Assembly (NCBI RefSeq): GCF_001613305.1
Contig: NZ_BDCC01000033.1
Coordinates: 62,001 to 126,000 of the forward strand
DNA: 64,000 nt
Source: Nocardia vaccinii NBRC 15922
GTDB lineage: Bacteria; Actinomycetota; Actinomycetes; Mycobacteriales; Mycobacteriaceae
Direction of reading: 5' to 3'
Shown here: piece after piece, positions 9,750 to 18,800 of the stretch
How positions within the stretch are numbered: the stretch's first letter is position 1
Layout of the letters: each line of letters begins with the position of its first letter
Translations under genes and position numbers: made by a program
The notes under the pieces: generated by a model
The model's database searches: none
What the model saw: the letters and a program-made list of their open reading frames with translations, nothing else
Told to the model about the DNA's origin: nothing

Positions 9750-10163
9750 GCGACTTCCTTCCGGCTCGGGAGATCCGTCCCCGCGCGTGGGTGCTTTGCT
9801 TCATTCGGGCATATGCCTGGGAACGTCTGCTGCGCGGACGTGACCCGGTGCACCGGAGAGCCGCGGCCGATGTCGTCGGGGCAGGCGAATGCGCCGAGCG
9901 TCACCGGGTACGGGCGAGATGTCGGTAGCGGCGGTCGACGCTCGATCGGCGCCAACTGCCCTGTTCGTCGCGACCCCGCTGAACCGCGACCCCGCTGAAC
10001 GTTCCGCTCGAGGGGCGAATTCGCAGCAGCGCGGGGACCGGAGCACGGATGTGAGAAAGGCGGTGGGTGAGGGCGAATCCACCCCTGGGGTGCCTGGTCG
10101 GTGGGCCCGGATCGCAGCAGGATTCTCCGTGAGAGTCATGGAGAATCGGCGAAAGGGATCCGA
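9750..10163. other. 414-bp intergenic region with a perfect 16-bp tandem repeat
   Basis: I see no gene. Positions 9969-9984 and 9985-10000 are identical copies of CGCGACCCCGCTGAAC. The region must hold the promoter of the downstream sigma factor, but no ECF-type signature is obvious. Confidence 0.45.
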
Positions 10164-10823
10164 GTGATCACGCAGGAGAGCCCGGCGCGGACGGCCGGAT
10201 CGTCACGGCCCAGCGCCCCCGCGCCCATTCGTTCGGAGAGCCAGCGGATCGCCGCGGAGCTGGATCGGCTGATCGGCGTGGCCGCGGCCGGAGACGACCG
10301 GGCGGTCACCGATATCGTGCGCATCGTGCATCCGCTGGTGCGGCGCTACTGCGCGGCGCGGCTGGGGTCGGGTGGGAATCTGCAGCTCACCGCCGATGAT
10401 GTCGCTCAGGAGATCTGCCTGGCGACTGTGCAGGCGATTCCTCGCTATCGTGATCAGGGCAAAACGTTCCTGGCGTTCGTCTACGGCATCTCGGCCAACA
10501 AGGTGGCCGATGCCTTCCGCCGGGCCGGGCAGCACACGGCCTATCCGATGGCGGACCTGCCGGACCAGCCCTCGACCTCACCCGGCCCGGAGGAGGTGGC
10601 TCTGGCGGCCGAGCGGCGGCACGCCACCTTCGAGCTCATGCAGGTGCTCACGCCCGCACATCGCGAGGTGCTGGTGATGCGTCTGATCCTGGGCTGGACC
10701 GCGGCGCAGACCGCCGAGGCGATCGGCACCAGTCCGGGAGTTGTGCGAGTCATGCAGCACCGCGCGCTGAACAAGCTGCGCGCGCGGCTGCGGGAGAACG
10801 AACTGCTGCCGGAGACTCCCTGA
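10164..10823 (+). CDS. ECF sigma factor, SigD/ShbA type
   Basis: A 219-aa sigma-70 factor with only regions 2 and 4. Region 2 includes LTADDVAQEICLATVQAIPR and FVYGISANKVADAFRRA; region 4 includes LTPAHREVLVMRLILGWTAA and GVVRVMQHRALNKLR. The arrangement and wording resemble mycobacterial SigD and streptomycete ShbA, which drives transcription of the primary sigma gene hrdB. The GTG at 10164 is preceded by GAAAGGGA at 5 nt. No anti-sigma gene follows; the next gene is convergent. In M. tuberculosis no sigma factor sits at this position. Regulation of the nearby sigA is a tempting inference, not shown. Confidence 0.87.
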   Translation: MITQESPARTAGSSRPSAPAPIRSESQRIAAELDRLIGVAAAGDDRAVTDIVRIVHPLVRRYCAARLGSGGNLQLTADDVAQEICLATVQAIPRYRDQGKTFLAFVYGISANKVADAFRRAGQHTAYPMADLPDQPSTSPGPEEVALAAERRHATFELMQVLTPAHREVLVMRLILGWTAAQTAEAIGTSPGVVRVMQHRALNKLRARLRENELLPETP

Positions 10824-10829
10824 GTGCGC

Positions 10830-11513
10830 TCAGGAGATCGCCGGAGCGCGAAAACCGTTGACGCCCAGGGCTCTGCGCAGTTCTTCCTCGGCCTCCACCG
10901 ATGCCACGAACAACAGTTCGTCCTCGCCCTCGAGCGGATCGTCCGGCTGCGGCACGATGACCCGGCCGCCGCGCAGAATCGTCACCAGGGCCGCATCGCG
11001 CGGCAAAGTCAGGCTCCGCACGGCGCGCCCGGCCAGGGGAGTGTCCACGGGCAGCGTGATCTCCACCAGATTGGCCTGACCCTGCCGCAGCGTCATCAGC
11101 CGCACCAGATCGCCCACGGAGACGGCCTCTTCGGCCAATGAGGCCAGCAGGCGCGGCGTAGAGACGGCGACATCTACGCCCCAGGCCCCGTCGAAGAGCC
11201 ATTCGTTGCGTGGATCGTTGACCCGGGCCACGACCCGCCGGATACCGAATTCGGTCTTGGCGAGCAGACTGAACACCAGATTCGCCTTGTCGTCGCCGGT
11301 TGCCGCGATCACTACCTCGTAGTCCTGCAGCCCTGCCTCCTCGAGCAGCTCCAGCTCGCAGGCGTCGCCGTGCACCCAGACCGCTGCCGGGACGGCGCTG
11401 CGATCGATGTGATCGAGTCGTCGTTCGACGAGCATCACCTCGTGGCCGCCGCGCAATAGCTCCTGGGCGATGGAGCGGCCCACCGCGCCCGCCCCCGCGA
11501 TGACTACCTTCAC
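10830..11513 (-). CDS. TrkA-type potassium channel regulatory protein (CeoC position)
   Basis: A 227-aa cytoplasmic RCK protein. The N-terminal Rossmann domain begins MKVVIAGAGAVGRSIAQELL and continues with the acid of the second strand (MLVERR). The C-terminal TrkA_C domain carries LAGRAVRSLTLPRDAALVTI and ends EGEDELLFVASVE. Such proteins bind NAD(H) or ATP and gate Trk/Ktr K+ transporters. The GTG start overlaps the stop of the upstream trkA paralogue by 4 bp and is preceded by GAGGAG. No membrane Trk subunit is in the window. It matches M. tuberculosis Rv2692. Confidence 0.9.
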   Translation of the reverse strand: MKVVIAGAGAVGRSIAQELLRGGHEVMLVERRLDHIDRSAVPAAVWVHGDACELELLEEAGLQDYEVVIAATGDDKANLVFSLLAKTEFGIRRVVARVNDPRNEWLFDGAWGVDVAVSTPRLLASLAEEAVSVGDLVRLMTLRQGQANLVEITLPVDTPLAGRAVRSLTLPRDAALVTILRGGRVIVPQPDDPLEGEDELLFVASVEAEEELRRALGVNGFRAPAIS

Positions 11514-12184
11514 GACTCCTCCTCGCTCGAGGGTGCGGTGGCGCCGAGGGCGACCGCCTCGCCGACGCGGCCGGACGTGGCGGCGACGTAGACGGTGTCG
11601 TCGGCCTGCAACAGCGTCTTGGGGGTGGGCAGCACCCCTTGGCCGAAACGGATGATGAACGCGACCCGGGCGCCGATGGTGTCCTCCAGAGCCTGCACCG
11701 TGCGCCCGAACCAGTCCTCGTGCAGGGGCAGTTCGGTGATCGCGACCGTACCGGTGGGGTCGCGCCAGGTGGAGGACGCGTTGTCGTCGCCGATCAGGGT
11801 GCGCAGGAACCGGTCCGTGGTCCACGGCACGGTGGCGATGGTGGGTATGCCGAGACGTTCGTAGACCGCGGCGCGCTTGGCGTCGTAGATCCGCGCCACC
11901 ACCCGCTCCACACCGAACGTCTCCCGCGCGACCCGCGCCGCGATGATGTTGGAGTTGTCGCCGGAGGAAACCGCCGCGAAGGCGCCCGCGCTTTCGATGC
12001 CCGCGCGCCGGAGCACGTCCCGGTCGAAGCCGACGCCGGTCACCTGTTCGCCCGGGAAGTCCTTGCCGAGGCGCAGGAAGGCGCTGGGGTCGCGGTCGAT
12101 CACGGCTACTTGATGGCCGATCCGGACCAGTGCGCGTGCGAGGGCTGAGCCCACGCGGCCACACCCCATGATCACTACGTACAC
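11510..12184 (-). CDS. TrkA-type potassium channel regulatory protein (CeoB position)
   Basis: A 224-aa RCK protein paralogous to its downstream partner. The Rossmann motif is MYVVIMGCGRVGSALARALV with AVIDRD at the end of strand 2. The TrkA_C part has EDWFGRTVQALEDTIGARVA and LLQADDTVYVAATSGRV. It is first in a two-gene, translationally coupled operon, and is expected to form a heteromeric or stacked RCK ring with the second protein (inference from fold). The upstream region is the 0.9-kb gene-free gap. Confidence 0.9.
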   Translation of the reverse strand: MYVVIMGCGRVGSALARALVRIGHQVAVIDRDPSAFLRLGKDFPGEQVTGVGFDRDVLRRAGIESAGAFAAVSSGDNSNIIAARVARETFGVERVVARIYDAKRAAVYERLGIPTIATVPWTTDRFLRTLIGDDNASSTWRDPTGTVAITELPLHEDWFGRTVQALEDTIGARVAFIIRFGQGVLPTPKTLLQADDTVYVAATSGRVGEAVALGATAPSSEEES

Positions 12185-13079
12185 CGTGCCAACCCCATTT
12201 CGGAAACCGTGGTGTGCGGTCTGATTCGTTCAGCAGGAACCGTACCCGCTGCTGGTCCTCGCACCGTCTTTCCCCTGGGCGCGCGCGGCGAAACCCCCGA
12301 CACGCTGCTAGGTCGCCGTTCTCACAGCTCTATGCTGACCGGAATGTTCCCCTCGACGCGCACCACTGCCTCCGGGTGCGCTCCCGCTGCGCTCGGCCGC
12401 CGTTCCGGCCTGCCGGGCATCCGGACTCGCAGGCCGTTCTCGCGTGACCGGATGCGCCTCGCGACGGGAGCCGCCGAGGTGTGGCAACCGTGCGACCGTC
12501 GATCACATCCCGTTACGGCGCAGTCGAGTCTGTTCGCCGCCATCTGCGCGCGGCCGTCGCGGTTCGTCCGCTCGCCGATGCGGAACACGGCAACCGCCCG
12601 CGATCGTTCCGCGTCGGTCGGCTCGTCCGGATGGGAACCCGACGACCCGATGTCGCGGGCCCGTTCGGCGGGTTGTCACGACCAGCACCCCGGGCTGCGT
12701 GCACGCGGTGAAGCTGCTGATCGATCAGCACGGCCGCGACGAAACCGGAGGTCTGCATCGTGTCCGAGGGCCCGCGGCACGGGCATCGCGCGCGTGCCGC
12801 ACGTCCACGGGGAGTGCTCATGGTCCGAGCTGTGCGGCGTCGTGGAGCGTCTGGCCGGCCGGAGTCGTTCTCCCCGCGGTGTGATTCGCCTGGTGGGCGA
12901 GCTCGGGTGAGCAGGGCCTGCTCCGGGGAGGAGATCGGGATGTGGGAAAGGTCGTCCGATGGGCGATCCGGGGACGTGGGCGCGGGCGACGCTCCCCGAC
13001 CAGGGGCGCGGTCCTGTCGTGCGGACGGTGTGGCCGGTGAGCGGGCGGAGCGGCAAATGTGGTTGCGAGGGACGTGCCG
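12185..13079. other. 895-bp region with no convincing gene
   Basis: Open frames exist on both strands but all are Arg/Pro/Ser-rich, without recognisable motifs or ribosome-binding sites, as expected of random high-GC DNA. In M. tuberculosis an APC-family permease (Rv2690c) occupies this place between ceoB and the methyltransferase gene. I see no hydrophobic stretches that would mark a remnant. It must contain the trkA-operon promoter. Confidence 0.5.
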
Positions 13080-14492
13080 ATGAGTAAGCGTGTCGAAACA
13101 GGTTGGGAGGGTTCTGTTTTCGAGGTGCGGTTGGGCGCTCCCGGGCACGGGGGTTTCTGTGTCGCGCGGCACGAGGGGCGGGTTTTGTTCGTGCGGCACG
13201 GCTTGCCCGGGGAACTGGTGCGGGCTCGGGTGAGCGAGGATCGGGGTGGGTCGTTCTGCCGGGCGGAGGCGGTGGAGATCCTCGAGGCTTCCGCGGATCG
13301 GGTTCCCGCGACGTGTCCGGTGTCGGGGCCCGGCGGTGCGGGATGTTGCGACTTCTCCTTCGCCACGCCCGCGGCGCAGCGCGAGTTGAAGGCCGCGGTT
13401 GTGCGTGAGCAGTTGCGCCGGGTGGCGGGGTGGGAGACCGAGGTCGAGGTGGAGCCCTTTCCGGGCGAAGGAGCGGCGGACGTCGGGTGGCGCACCCGGA
13501 TCCGGCTGGCGGTGGACGCGCGGGGACATGCGGGTGTGCACGGCTTCCGAAGTACCGCGATCATCACGGATCTGCGTTGTCCCCAACCGGTTTCGGGGGC
13601 GATGACCGGGATCGCCGAGCGGACTTGGACGCCGGGTGCGGATCTCGTGGTGGCGGTGGATGGCGACGGGGTGCGGCATATCGTCGAACTGGCTCCCGCG
13701 GACCGCACGCCGAATCGTGACGAGATCGGGCGAGCGGCGAATCCGGCCGGAGGCGAGCGGCGGCCGGGTGATCGGCGGGGCGGGCGCGGCCACGGTGCCG
13801 AGTGGCGTGCGGCCCGGGCCGGTGATCGTCGGCGCGGCGGGGGTGATCGTCGCGGTGCCGCGGCTCGGCGAGCGGCGGCGCACGCACCCCGGAGTGAACG
13901 GGTCGTCGAGGGGACCGGCCGGGCGGTGCAATACGTGGCCGGTCGGCGGTGGGAGGTATCGGCTACCGGGTTCTGGCAGCCGCATCGCGGTGCGGCGCAA
14001 TGCTATTCGGATGTCGTGGCGGAGTGGGCGGATCCGTCGCCGGGAATGCGAGCCTGGGATCTGTATTGCGGCGCGGGCGTATTCGCCGCGCGGATCGGGT
14101 CGGCTGCCGGGCCGGAAGGCGCGGTGTTCGGCGTGGAATCGGCGCGGTCGGCCGTGGCGGACGGCTCCGCCGCGCTCACCGACATGCCGTGGGTGAGCCT
14201 GGACGCGCAGCGCGTCGAACGCTGGTTGAGTGACGGAATGCACCGTGCCACCCCGGATGTCGTTGTCCTGGATCCGCCGCGCGCCGGAGCGGGTAAGGCG
14301 GTGATCACCCCGCTGACGGCGGCGGGACCGGCGCGCATCGTGCACATCGGCTGTGATCCCGCCGCGTTCGCCCGCGACATCTCGCTCTACCGTGCCCACG
14401 GCTACGCGCCCACTCGTCTGCGCGCCTTCGACGCCTTCCCGGCAACCCACCATGTCGAATGCCTGGCCCTGTTGGAGCCGATTCGCGGGTGA
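13080..14492 (+). CDS. TrmA/RlmCD-family RNA m5U methyltransferase
   Basis: A 470-aa SAM-dependent RNA 5-methyluridine methyltransferase (Rv2689c position). An N-terminal TRAM-like domain (FCVARHEGRVLFVRHGLPGE) precedes a cysteine cluster (CPVSGPGGAGCCDF). The methyltransferase core has AWDLYCGAGVFAARIG (SAM motif I), VVLDPPRAGAG (motif IV) and IVHIGCDPAAFARD, which supplies the catalytic Cys. Between the two halves (about residues 215-275) lies an unusual Arg/Gly/Ala-rich insert. The ATG at 13080 has GAGGGA 7 nt upstream. Target RNA (tRNA U54 or 23S rRNA) cannot be decided. Confidence 0.87.
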   Translation: MSKRVETGWEGSVFEVRLGAPGHGGFCVARHEGRVLFVRHGLPGELVRARVSEDRGGSFCRAEAVEILEASADRVPATCPVSGPGGAGCCDFSFATPAAQRELKAAVVREQLRRVAGWETEVEVEPFPGEGAADVGWRTRIRLAVDARGHAGVHGFRSTAIITDLRCPQPVSGAMTGIAERTWTPGADLVVAVDGDGVRHIVELAPADRTPNRDEIGRAANPAGGERRPGDRRGGRGHGAEWRAARAGDRRRGGGDRRGAAARRAAAHAPRSERVVEGTGRAVQYVAGRRWEVSATGFWQPHRGAAQCYSDVVAEWADPSPGMRAWDLYCGAGVFAARIGSAAGPEGAVFGVESARSAVADGSAALTDMPWVSLDAQRVERWLSDGMHRATPDVVVLDPPRAGAGKAVITPLTAAGPARIVHIGCDPAAFARDISLYRAHGYAPTRLRAFDAFPATHHVECLALLEPIRG

Positions 14493-14668
14493 TGCCGCCG
14501 GGCCCTCGAGCGTGCCTTGCGCATGCTCACTCCGGCCGCGGGTTCGGTGTGATGTTGCTGACGGCGCGCCGGTGTCGCGGCCAGGTCGCTGTTCCGGTCA
14601 TCGGTTCCCCGGACGGCTCCGTAGACTGTTCGGAACAGACGACACCTCCGGAGTAGGGAGCGATAGCG

Positions 14669-16558
14669 GTGGGAGTGCTTTCCCGGGTCGAGACGCCCGA
14701 GGACCTGCGCCGGCTGACGGCACCGGAACTGAGTGAGCTGGCAGAGGAGATTCGCGAGTTCCTCGTTCAGAAGGTCGCGGTGACCGGTGGTCATCTGGGG
14801 CCGAACCTGGGCGTGGTGGAACTGACGATCGCGCTGCACAGGATCTTCGACTCCCCGGCGGATCCGATCATCTTCGACACTGGCCACCAGGCCTACGTGC
14901 ACAAGATGCTCACCGGCCGCAGGGACTGCTTCGACCGGCTGCGCAAACAGGGCGGTCTGTCGGGCTATCCGAGCCGCGCCGAGAGCGCGCACGACTGGGT
15001 GGAGTCCTCGCACGCCTCGGCCTCGCTGTCCTATGCCGACGGTCTGGCGAAGGCGTTCGCGCTGACCAAGCAGCGTCGTCATGTCGTCGCCGTGGTCGGC
15101 GACGGCGCGCTCACCGGCGGCATGTGCTGGGAGGCGTTGAACAATATCGCCGCCGGACAGGACCGTTCGGTGGTGATCGTCGTCAACGACAACGGCCGGT
15201 CCTATTCGCCCACCATCGGTGGTCTGGCCGATCGACTCGGCGCACTGCGCATGCAGCCCGCCTACGAGCAGGCTCTCGACGCGACCAAGCGGTTCGTTCA
15301 GGGGATTCCGCGGGTGGGCGGGTCGGCGTACTCGATGCTGCACGCGCTCAAGGCCGGGATCAAGGACGCTGTCGCGCCGCAGGAGCTGTTCAGCGATCTG
15401 GGCCTGAAATATTTCGGCCCGGTCGATGGTCACGACACCGTCGCGCTCGAGGCCGCGTTCCGGCGTGCCAAGGACTTCGGCGGCCCGGTCGTGGTGCACG
15501 TGGTCACCCAGAAGGGCCGCGGATATCAACCGGCCGAGGATCACGTGGCTGACCAGATGCATTCGATCGGCTCGATCGATCCGGAGACCGGCCGGTCCAC
15601 TGCCGCGAAGTCGGTCGGCTGGACCTCCGTGTTCTCCGAGGAACTGATCCGCCAGGCCGAACAGCGCGACGACGTGGTTGCCATTACCGCCGCCATGCCC
15701 GGCCCGACCGGGTTGACCCCATTCGGCGAGCGGTTCCCCGACCGGATGTTCGACGTCGGCATCGCTGAGCAACACGCGGTGACCTCTGCGGCGGGTCTGG
15801 CGCTGGGCGGGTTGCACCCGGTGGTGGCGGTGTACTCCACCTTCCTCAACCGCGCCTTCGATCAGTTGGTGATGGATGTCGCGCTGTTGAAGCTGCCGGT
15901 GACGCTCGTGCTGGATCGCGCCGGCGTCACCGGTGAGGACGGCGCCAGCCACAACGGTATGTGGGATCTGTCGGTGCTGGGCATCGTGCCCGGTATCCGG
16001 GTCGCCGCGCCGCGCGACGCGGCGACGTTGCGCGAGGAACTGGCCGAGGCGCTCGCCGTCGCCGACGGGCCGACCGTCCTGCGCTTCCCGAAAGACGCTG
16101 TCGCCGAGGATATCTCGGCGATCGAGCGACTGGACGGTGTCGATGTGCTGCGGATGCCCGAGGGCGGTTCGGCGCACACCGTGCACGGTGACGTCCTGCT
16201 CGTCGCGGTCGGTCCCTTCGCGCGGACGGCGATGCAGGTCGCGGATCTGCTCGCACCGGAAGGGATTTCGGTCACCGTCGTGGATCCGCGCTGGGTCCTG
16301 CCGGTTTCGGACACGGTGATGAAACTGGCCGAGAACTATCGCCTGGTGGTCACCCTGGAGGACGGCGGCCTGCACGGCGGAATCGGCTCCACGGTCTCTG
16401 CGCGGCTGCGCGCGGGCGGCATCGACGTACCCACCCGCGATATCGGTGTACCGCAACGATTCCTGGACCACGCGTCCCGGGCGCAGATCCACGAGGAACT
16501 CGGCCTCACCGCACCCGATATCGCACAGCGCATCACCGGCTGGCTGGGCGGGGTCTGA
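14669..16558 (+). CDS. dxs: 1-deoxy-D-xylulose-5-phosphate synthase
   Basis: Dxs (629 aa) condenses pyruvate and glyceraldehyde 3-phosphate, the first step of the MEP isoprenoid pathway that feeds menaquinone, decaprenyl phosphate and carotenoids. The thiamine-diphosphate motif is VVGDGALTGGMCWEALNN with VNDNGRSYSP. The central domain has the catalytic Glu in DVGIAEQHAVTSAAGLA, and the C-terminal transketolase domain ends with LEDGGLHGGIGSTV. Length is normal. The GTG start follows GTAGGGAG by 8 nt. It is monocistronic here, facing the RNase D-like gene across a terminator hairpin. Confidence 0.97.
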   Translation: MGVLSRVETPEDLRRLTAPELSELAEEIREFLVQKVAVTGGHLGPNLGVVELTIALHRIFDSPADPIIFDTGHQAYVHKMLTGRRDCFDRLRKQGGLSGYPSRAESAHDWVESSHASASLSYADGLAKAFALTKQRRHVVAVVGDGALTGGMCWEALNNIAAGQDRSVVIVVNDNGRSYSPTIGGLADRLGALRMQPAYEQALDATKRFVQGIPRVGGSAYSMLHALKAGIKDAVAPQELFSDLGLKYFGPVDGHDTVALEAAFRRAKDFGGPVVVHVVTQKGRGYQPAEDHVADQMHSIGSIDPETGRSTAAKSVGWTSVFSEELIRQAEQRDDVVAITAAMPGPTGLTPFGERFPDRMFDVGIAEQHAVTSAAGLALGGLHPVVAVYSTFLNRAFDQLVMDVALLKLPVTLVLDRAGVTGEDGASHNGMWDLSVLGIVPGIRVAAPRDAATLREELAEALAVADGPTVLRFPKDAVAEDISAIERLDGVDVLRMPEGGSAHTVHGDVLLVAVGPFARTAMQVADLLAPEGISVTVVDPRWVLPVSDTVMKLAENYRLVVTLEDGGLHGGIGSTVSARLRAGGIDVPTRDIGVPQRFLDHASRAQIHEELGLTAPDIAQRITGWLGGV

Positions 16559-16578
16559 GGACTCGGGCCGAGCCCGCG

Positions 16579-16599
16579 CCGCCGAGCCGCGCTCGGCGG
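16579..16599. terminator. Bidirectional hairpin between dxs and the RNase D-like gene
   Basis: A perfect 9-bp stem, CCGCCGAGC/GCTCGGCGG, around CGC lies between two convergent genes. Confidence 0.7.
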
Positions 16600-16605
16600 T
16601 GGTCG

Positions 16606-17898
16606 TCAGTTGCGAGGCGGGCTGGGCTGGCCGGCGAACAGTGCCGCGGCCAGGGGCGCGACATCGAGTTCTCGCTGCCAGGGCCGGGCCCCGCAGGCCG
16701 TCAGATAGGCATCGATGGCGCGGACCGGATCGTCCGGCACTGTGCCGGAACGGAATTCGGGCAGCCCATCCCAGCAGAGACGGCGCAGCAGGTCCGGGGT
16801 CAGCAGGTTCTCCACCGGGATCGCATAGCGCGCCGACAGCTCGTTCATGGCGACGCGAGCGGCGGCGAGGCGGGCCGCGGCGACCGGATCGCGCCGTTCC
16901 CAGCGGTTCACCGGCGGCGGGCCGTCGAACGGCTGGCTGAGTGTGGGCAGTTCCGAATCCGGCAGAGCGCGTGCGCGTTCCACCGCACCGAGCCATTCCC
17001 GCGAGTACCGGCGTTGGCGCGGGCCGCCGAAGACCGGAAGGGCGCGCAGTGCGGCAATATTCTTCGGATCCGCGGCCGCCGCCGCCACGATCGCCGAATC
17101 CGGCAGGATCCGTGCGGGTGCGACATCCCTGGACCGGGCCAAATTGTCACGGGTGGACCATAATTCGCGTACCACCGCGAGCTGGCGCGGGCGGCGCAGG
17201 GTATGGATGCCCGAGGTGCGCCGCCACCTGTCCGGCTTCGGCGCGGCGGGTTCGATCGTGCGGACGTGTTCGAATTCCTGTGCCGCCCAGTCGGTCTTGC
17301 CCTGATCGCGGAGTGATTCGGCGACCGCCTCGCGCAGGTCCAGCAGCAGTTCCACGTCGAGTGCGGCGTAGTTGAGCCAATCGTCGGGTAGCGGGCGGGT
17401 GGACCAGTCGGCGGCGCCGTGGCCCTTACGCAACTCGCGGCCGAGCAATTTGTCCACCATCGCGGCCAGACCCACTCGCTCGAATCCGGCCAGCCGCCCG
17501 CCCAATTCGGTGTCGAACAGACGCGCCGGGTGTAAGCCGAGCTCGGCCAGCCCGGGTAGATCCTGATCGGCCGAATGCAGCACCCATTCCAGATCGTTGA
17601 TCGCCTCGGCCAGCGGTTCGAGTGCGTCGGCCACCGGAATCGGATCGATGAGCACGGTCCCGGAACCCATGCGGCGCAACTGAATCAGATAGGCACGATT
17701 GGAATAGCGGAATCCCGAGGCGCGTTCGGCGTCCACCGCCAGCGGTCCGGTACCGGCGGCCAATCGCGCCGCTACCTCTTCGACGGCCCGCGCCGTATCC
17801 GTGACCGGGGGCACGCCCTCGGCGGGCTCGAGCAGCGGGACGGCGGCAACGTCCCGGTCCTCGCCCTGGAACTTCGCGGACTCGTCGGCAACTGACAT
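16606..17898 (-). CDS. RNase D-like 3'-5' exonuclease with HRDC domain
   Basis: A 430-aa DEDD-family exonuclease (Rv2681 position). Exonuclease motifs are visible as GPLAVDAERASGFRYSNR (DxE), a central LHSADQDLPGLAELG, and DDWLNYAALDVELLLDL (motif III, Y..LD). HRDC-type helical repeats occupy the second half (LPVFGGPRQRRYSREWLGAV and WERRDPVAAARLAAAR). It probably trims structured RNA 3' ends. The ATG at 17898 is 23 bp after the DUF3000 stop; there is no strong ribosome-binding site. Confidence 0.9.
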   Translation of the reverse strand: MSVADESAKFQGEDRDVAAVPLLEPAEGVPPVTDTARAVEEVAARLAAGTGPLAVDAERASGFRYSNRAYLIQLRRMGSGTVLIDPIPVADALEPLAEAINDLEWVLHSADQDLPGLAELGLHPARLFDTELGGRLAGFERVGLAAMVDKLLGRELRKGHGAADWSTRPLPDDWLNYAALDVELLLDLREAVAESLRDQGKTDWAAQEFEHVRTIEPAAPKPDRWRRTSGIHTLRRPRQLAVVRELWSTRDNLARSRDVAPARILPDSAIVAAAAADPKNIAALRALPVFGGPRQRRYSREWLGAVERARALPDSELPTLSQPFDGPPPVNRWERRDPVAAARLAAARVAMNELSARYAIPVENLLTPDLLRRLCWDGLPEFRSGTVPDDPVRAIDAYLTACGARPWQRELDVAPLAAALFAGQPSPPRN

Positions 17899-17920
17899 AG
17901 CCAAGAACTCTACGTCGCGG

Positions 17921-18559
17921 TCAGAACTGGTCGTCGGTGTTCTGCGGACGAGGCCGCAAATGAGTGATGCCCGCGGGCGGTAAACCGGCCGCATAGGCCA
18001 GTACTTCGCAGAATGCCTCGACGTGCGGTCCGAGTTCGGTGGAGTCCACGGTCCAGGAGGCCCGCAACTCCAGTTGATAGGCGCGCGGCGGCCCGGCGAT
18101 ATCGCCGTACCGGATCGAACTGGTCGAGGTGACGGTGCCGCCCAGCGCGGTGAACGATTCCTCGCGCGATTCCAGCGCGTCCACCAGCCAACTCCAGGCG
18201 ACCTCCGGCAACAGCGGATCCCCGGCCAGGGCCGCATCGATATCGGCCTGGATGTAGGCGACGAGCCGGAACACTCCGTGCCAGGCGTCCTGGCCGTTCG
18301 GATCGTGCAGCAGGATCAACCGGCCGAACGCGTCGTCCTCGGAATCGACGGGGATCACATTGGTGTCCGGGTGCTTGACTTCGGCGCCGATGGCATACGA
18401 ATACGGGGCCAAGCGTTGCGGTGGTCGAATCGGTGCAAGCTCGATCCGGGGATGCACGGATGCGGTGCCCATCGCATCGACCGCGGCGCGAAACTGGGCG
18501 GGTTCGCCGGCTGGGCCCGGGGTCGGTGCGGCGCCGTCGCGGAAGTCGAGCGGTGTCAC
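17921..18559 (-). CDS. DUF3000 protein
   Basis: A 212-aa actinobacterial DUF3000 protein (Rv2680 position). The conserved core includes LAPYSYAIGAEV, DAFGRLILLHDPNGQDAWHG and WSWLVDALESR, and it ends AYAAGLPPAGITHLRP. It is soluble with no known catalytic motif. The GTG start at 18559 fits the family length. It heads the transcript that continues into the RNase D-like gene. Function is unknown. Confidence 0.88.
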   Translation of the reverse strand: MTPLDFRDGAAPTPGPAGEPAQFRAAVDAMGTASVHPRIELAPIRPPQRLAPYSYAIGAEVKHPDTNVIPVDSEDDAFGRLILLHDPNGQDAWHGVFRLVAYIQADIDAALAGDPLLPEVAWSWLVDALESREESFTALGGTVTSTSSIRYGDIAGPPRAYQLELRASWTVDSTELGPHVEAFCEVLAYAAGLPPAGITHLRPRPQNTDDQF

Positions 18560-18634
18560 GAATGTGAACCTATCCCCGAACCGGTCGGTAAGACCGGAGG
18601 CGCGCCGTGACGCGGCCTCCGCACCACGGCGGCA

Positions 18635-18730
18635 GTTTGCGGTATCTCGAGGCGCGGCACCCGCGCCGTGTCGGGTAACCGGCCTCGGTACCTGTCGCGC
18701 GTCCGGTCGAGGAGCTCCGCCGCAAACCGG
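18635..18730. repeat. Possible diverged third copy of the cei-flanking repeat
   Basis: It shares the blocks TTTGCGG, CCGTGTCGGG, CGCGTCCGG and GCCGCAAACC, in the same order and with similar spacing, with the 4240-4336 element. It lies between DUF3000 and hemE. Confidence 0.35.
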
Positions 18731-18800
18731 AGAATTGGGGTGATGTGGGGGTTCGAGTGGCGCTTAGGGGTGGTGTCGCTGGTCGCATACGATGGCCGTG

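Noticed and set aside
12209..12910. A 233-codon plus-strand frame in the gap after the trkA genes
   Set aside because: It has no ribosome-binding site, no hydrophobic or catalytic pattern, and Arg/Ser/Pro-rich content. I could not recognise a permease remnant in it.
12513..14453. A 646-codon minus-strand frame opposite the methyltransferase
   Set aside because: It has an Arg/Pro-rich shadow composition and overlaps a gene with SAM and catalytic-Cys motifs.
14402..16996. An 864-codon open frame on the minus strand across dxs
   Set aside because: It is antisense to dxs, which carries all TPP-enzyme motifs; its composition is that of a shadow frame.
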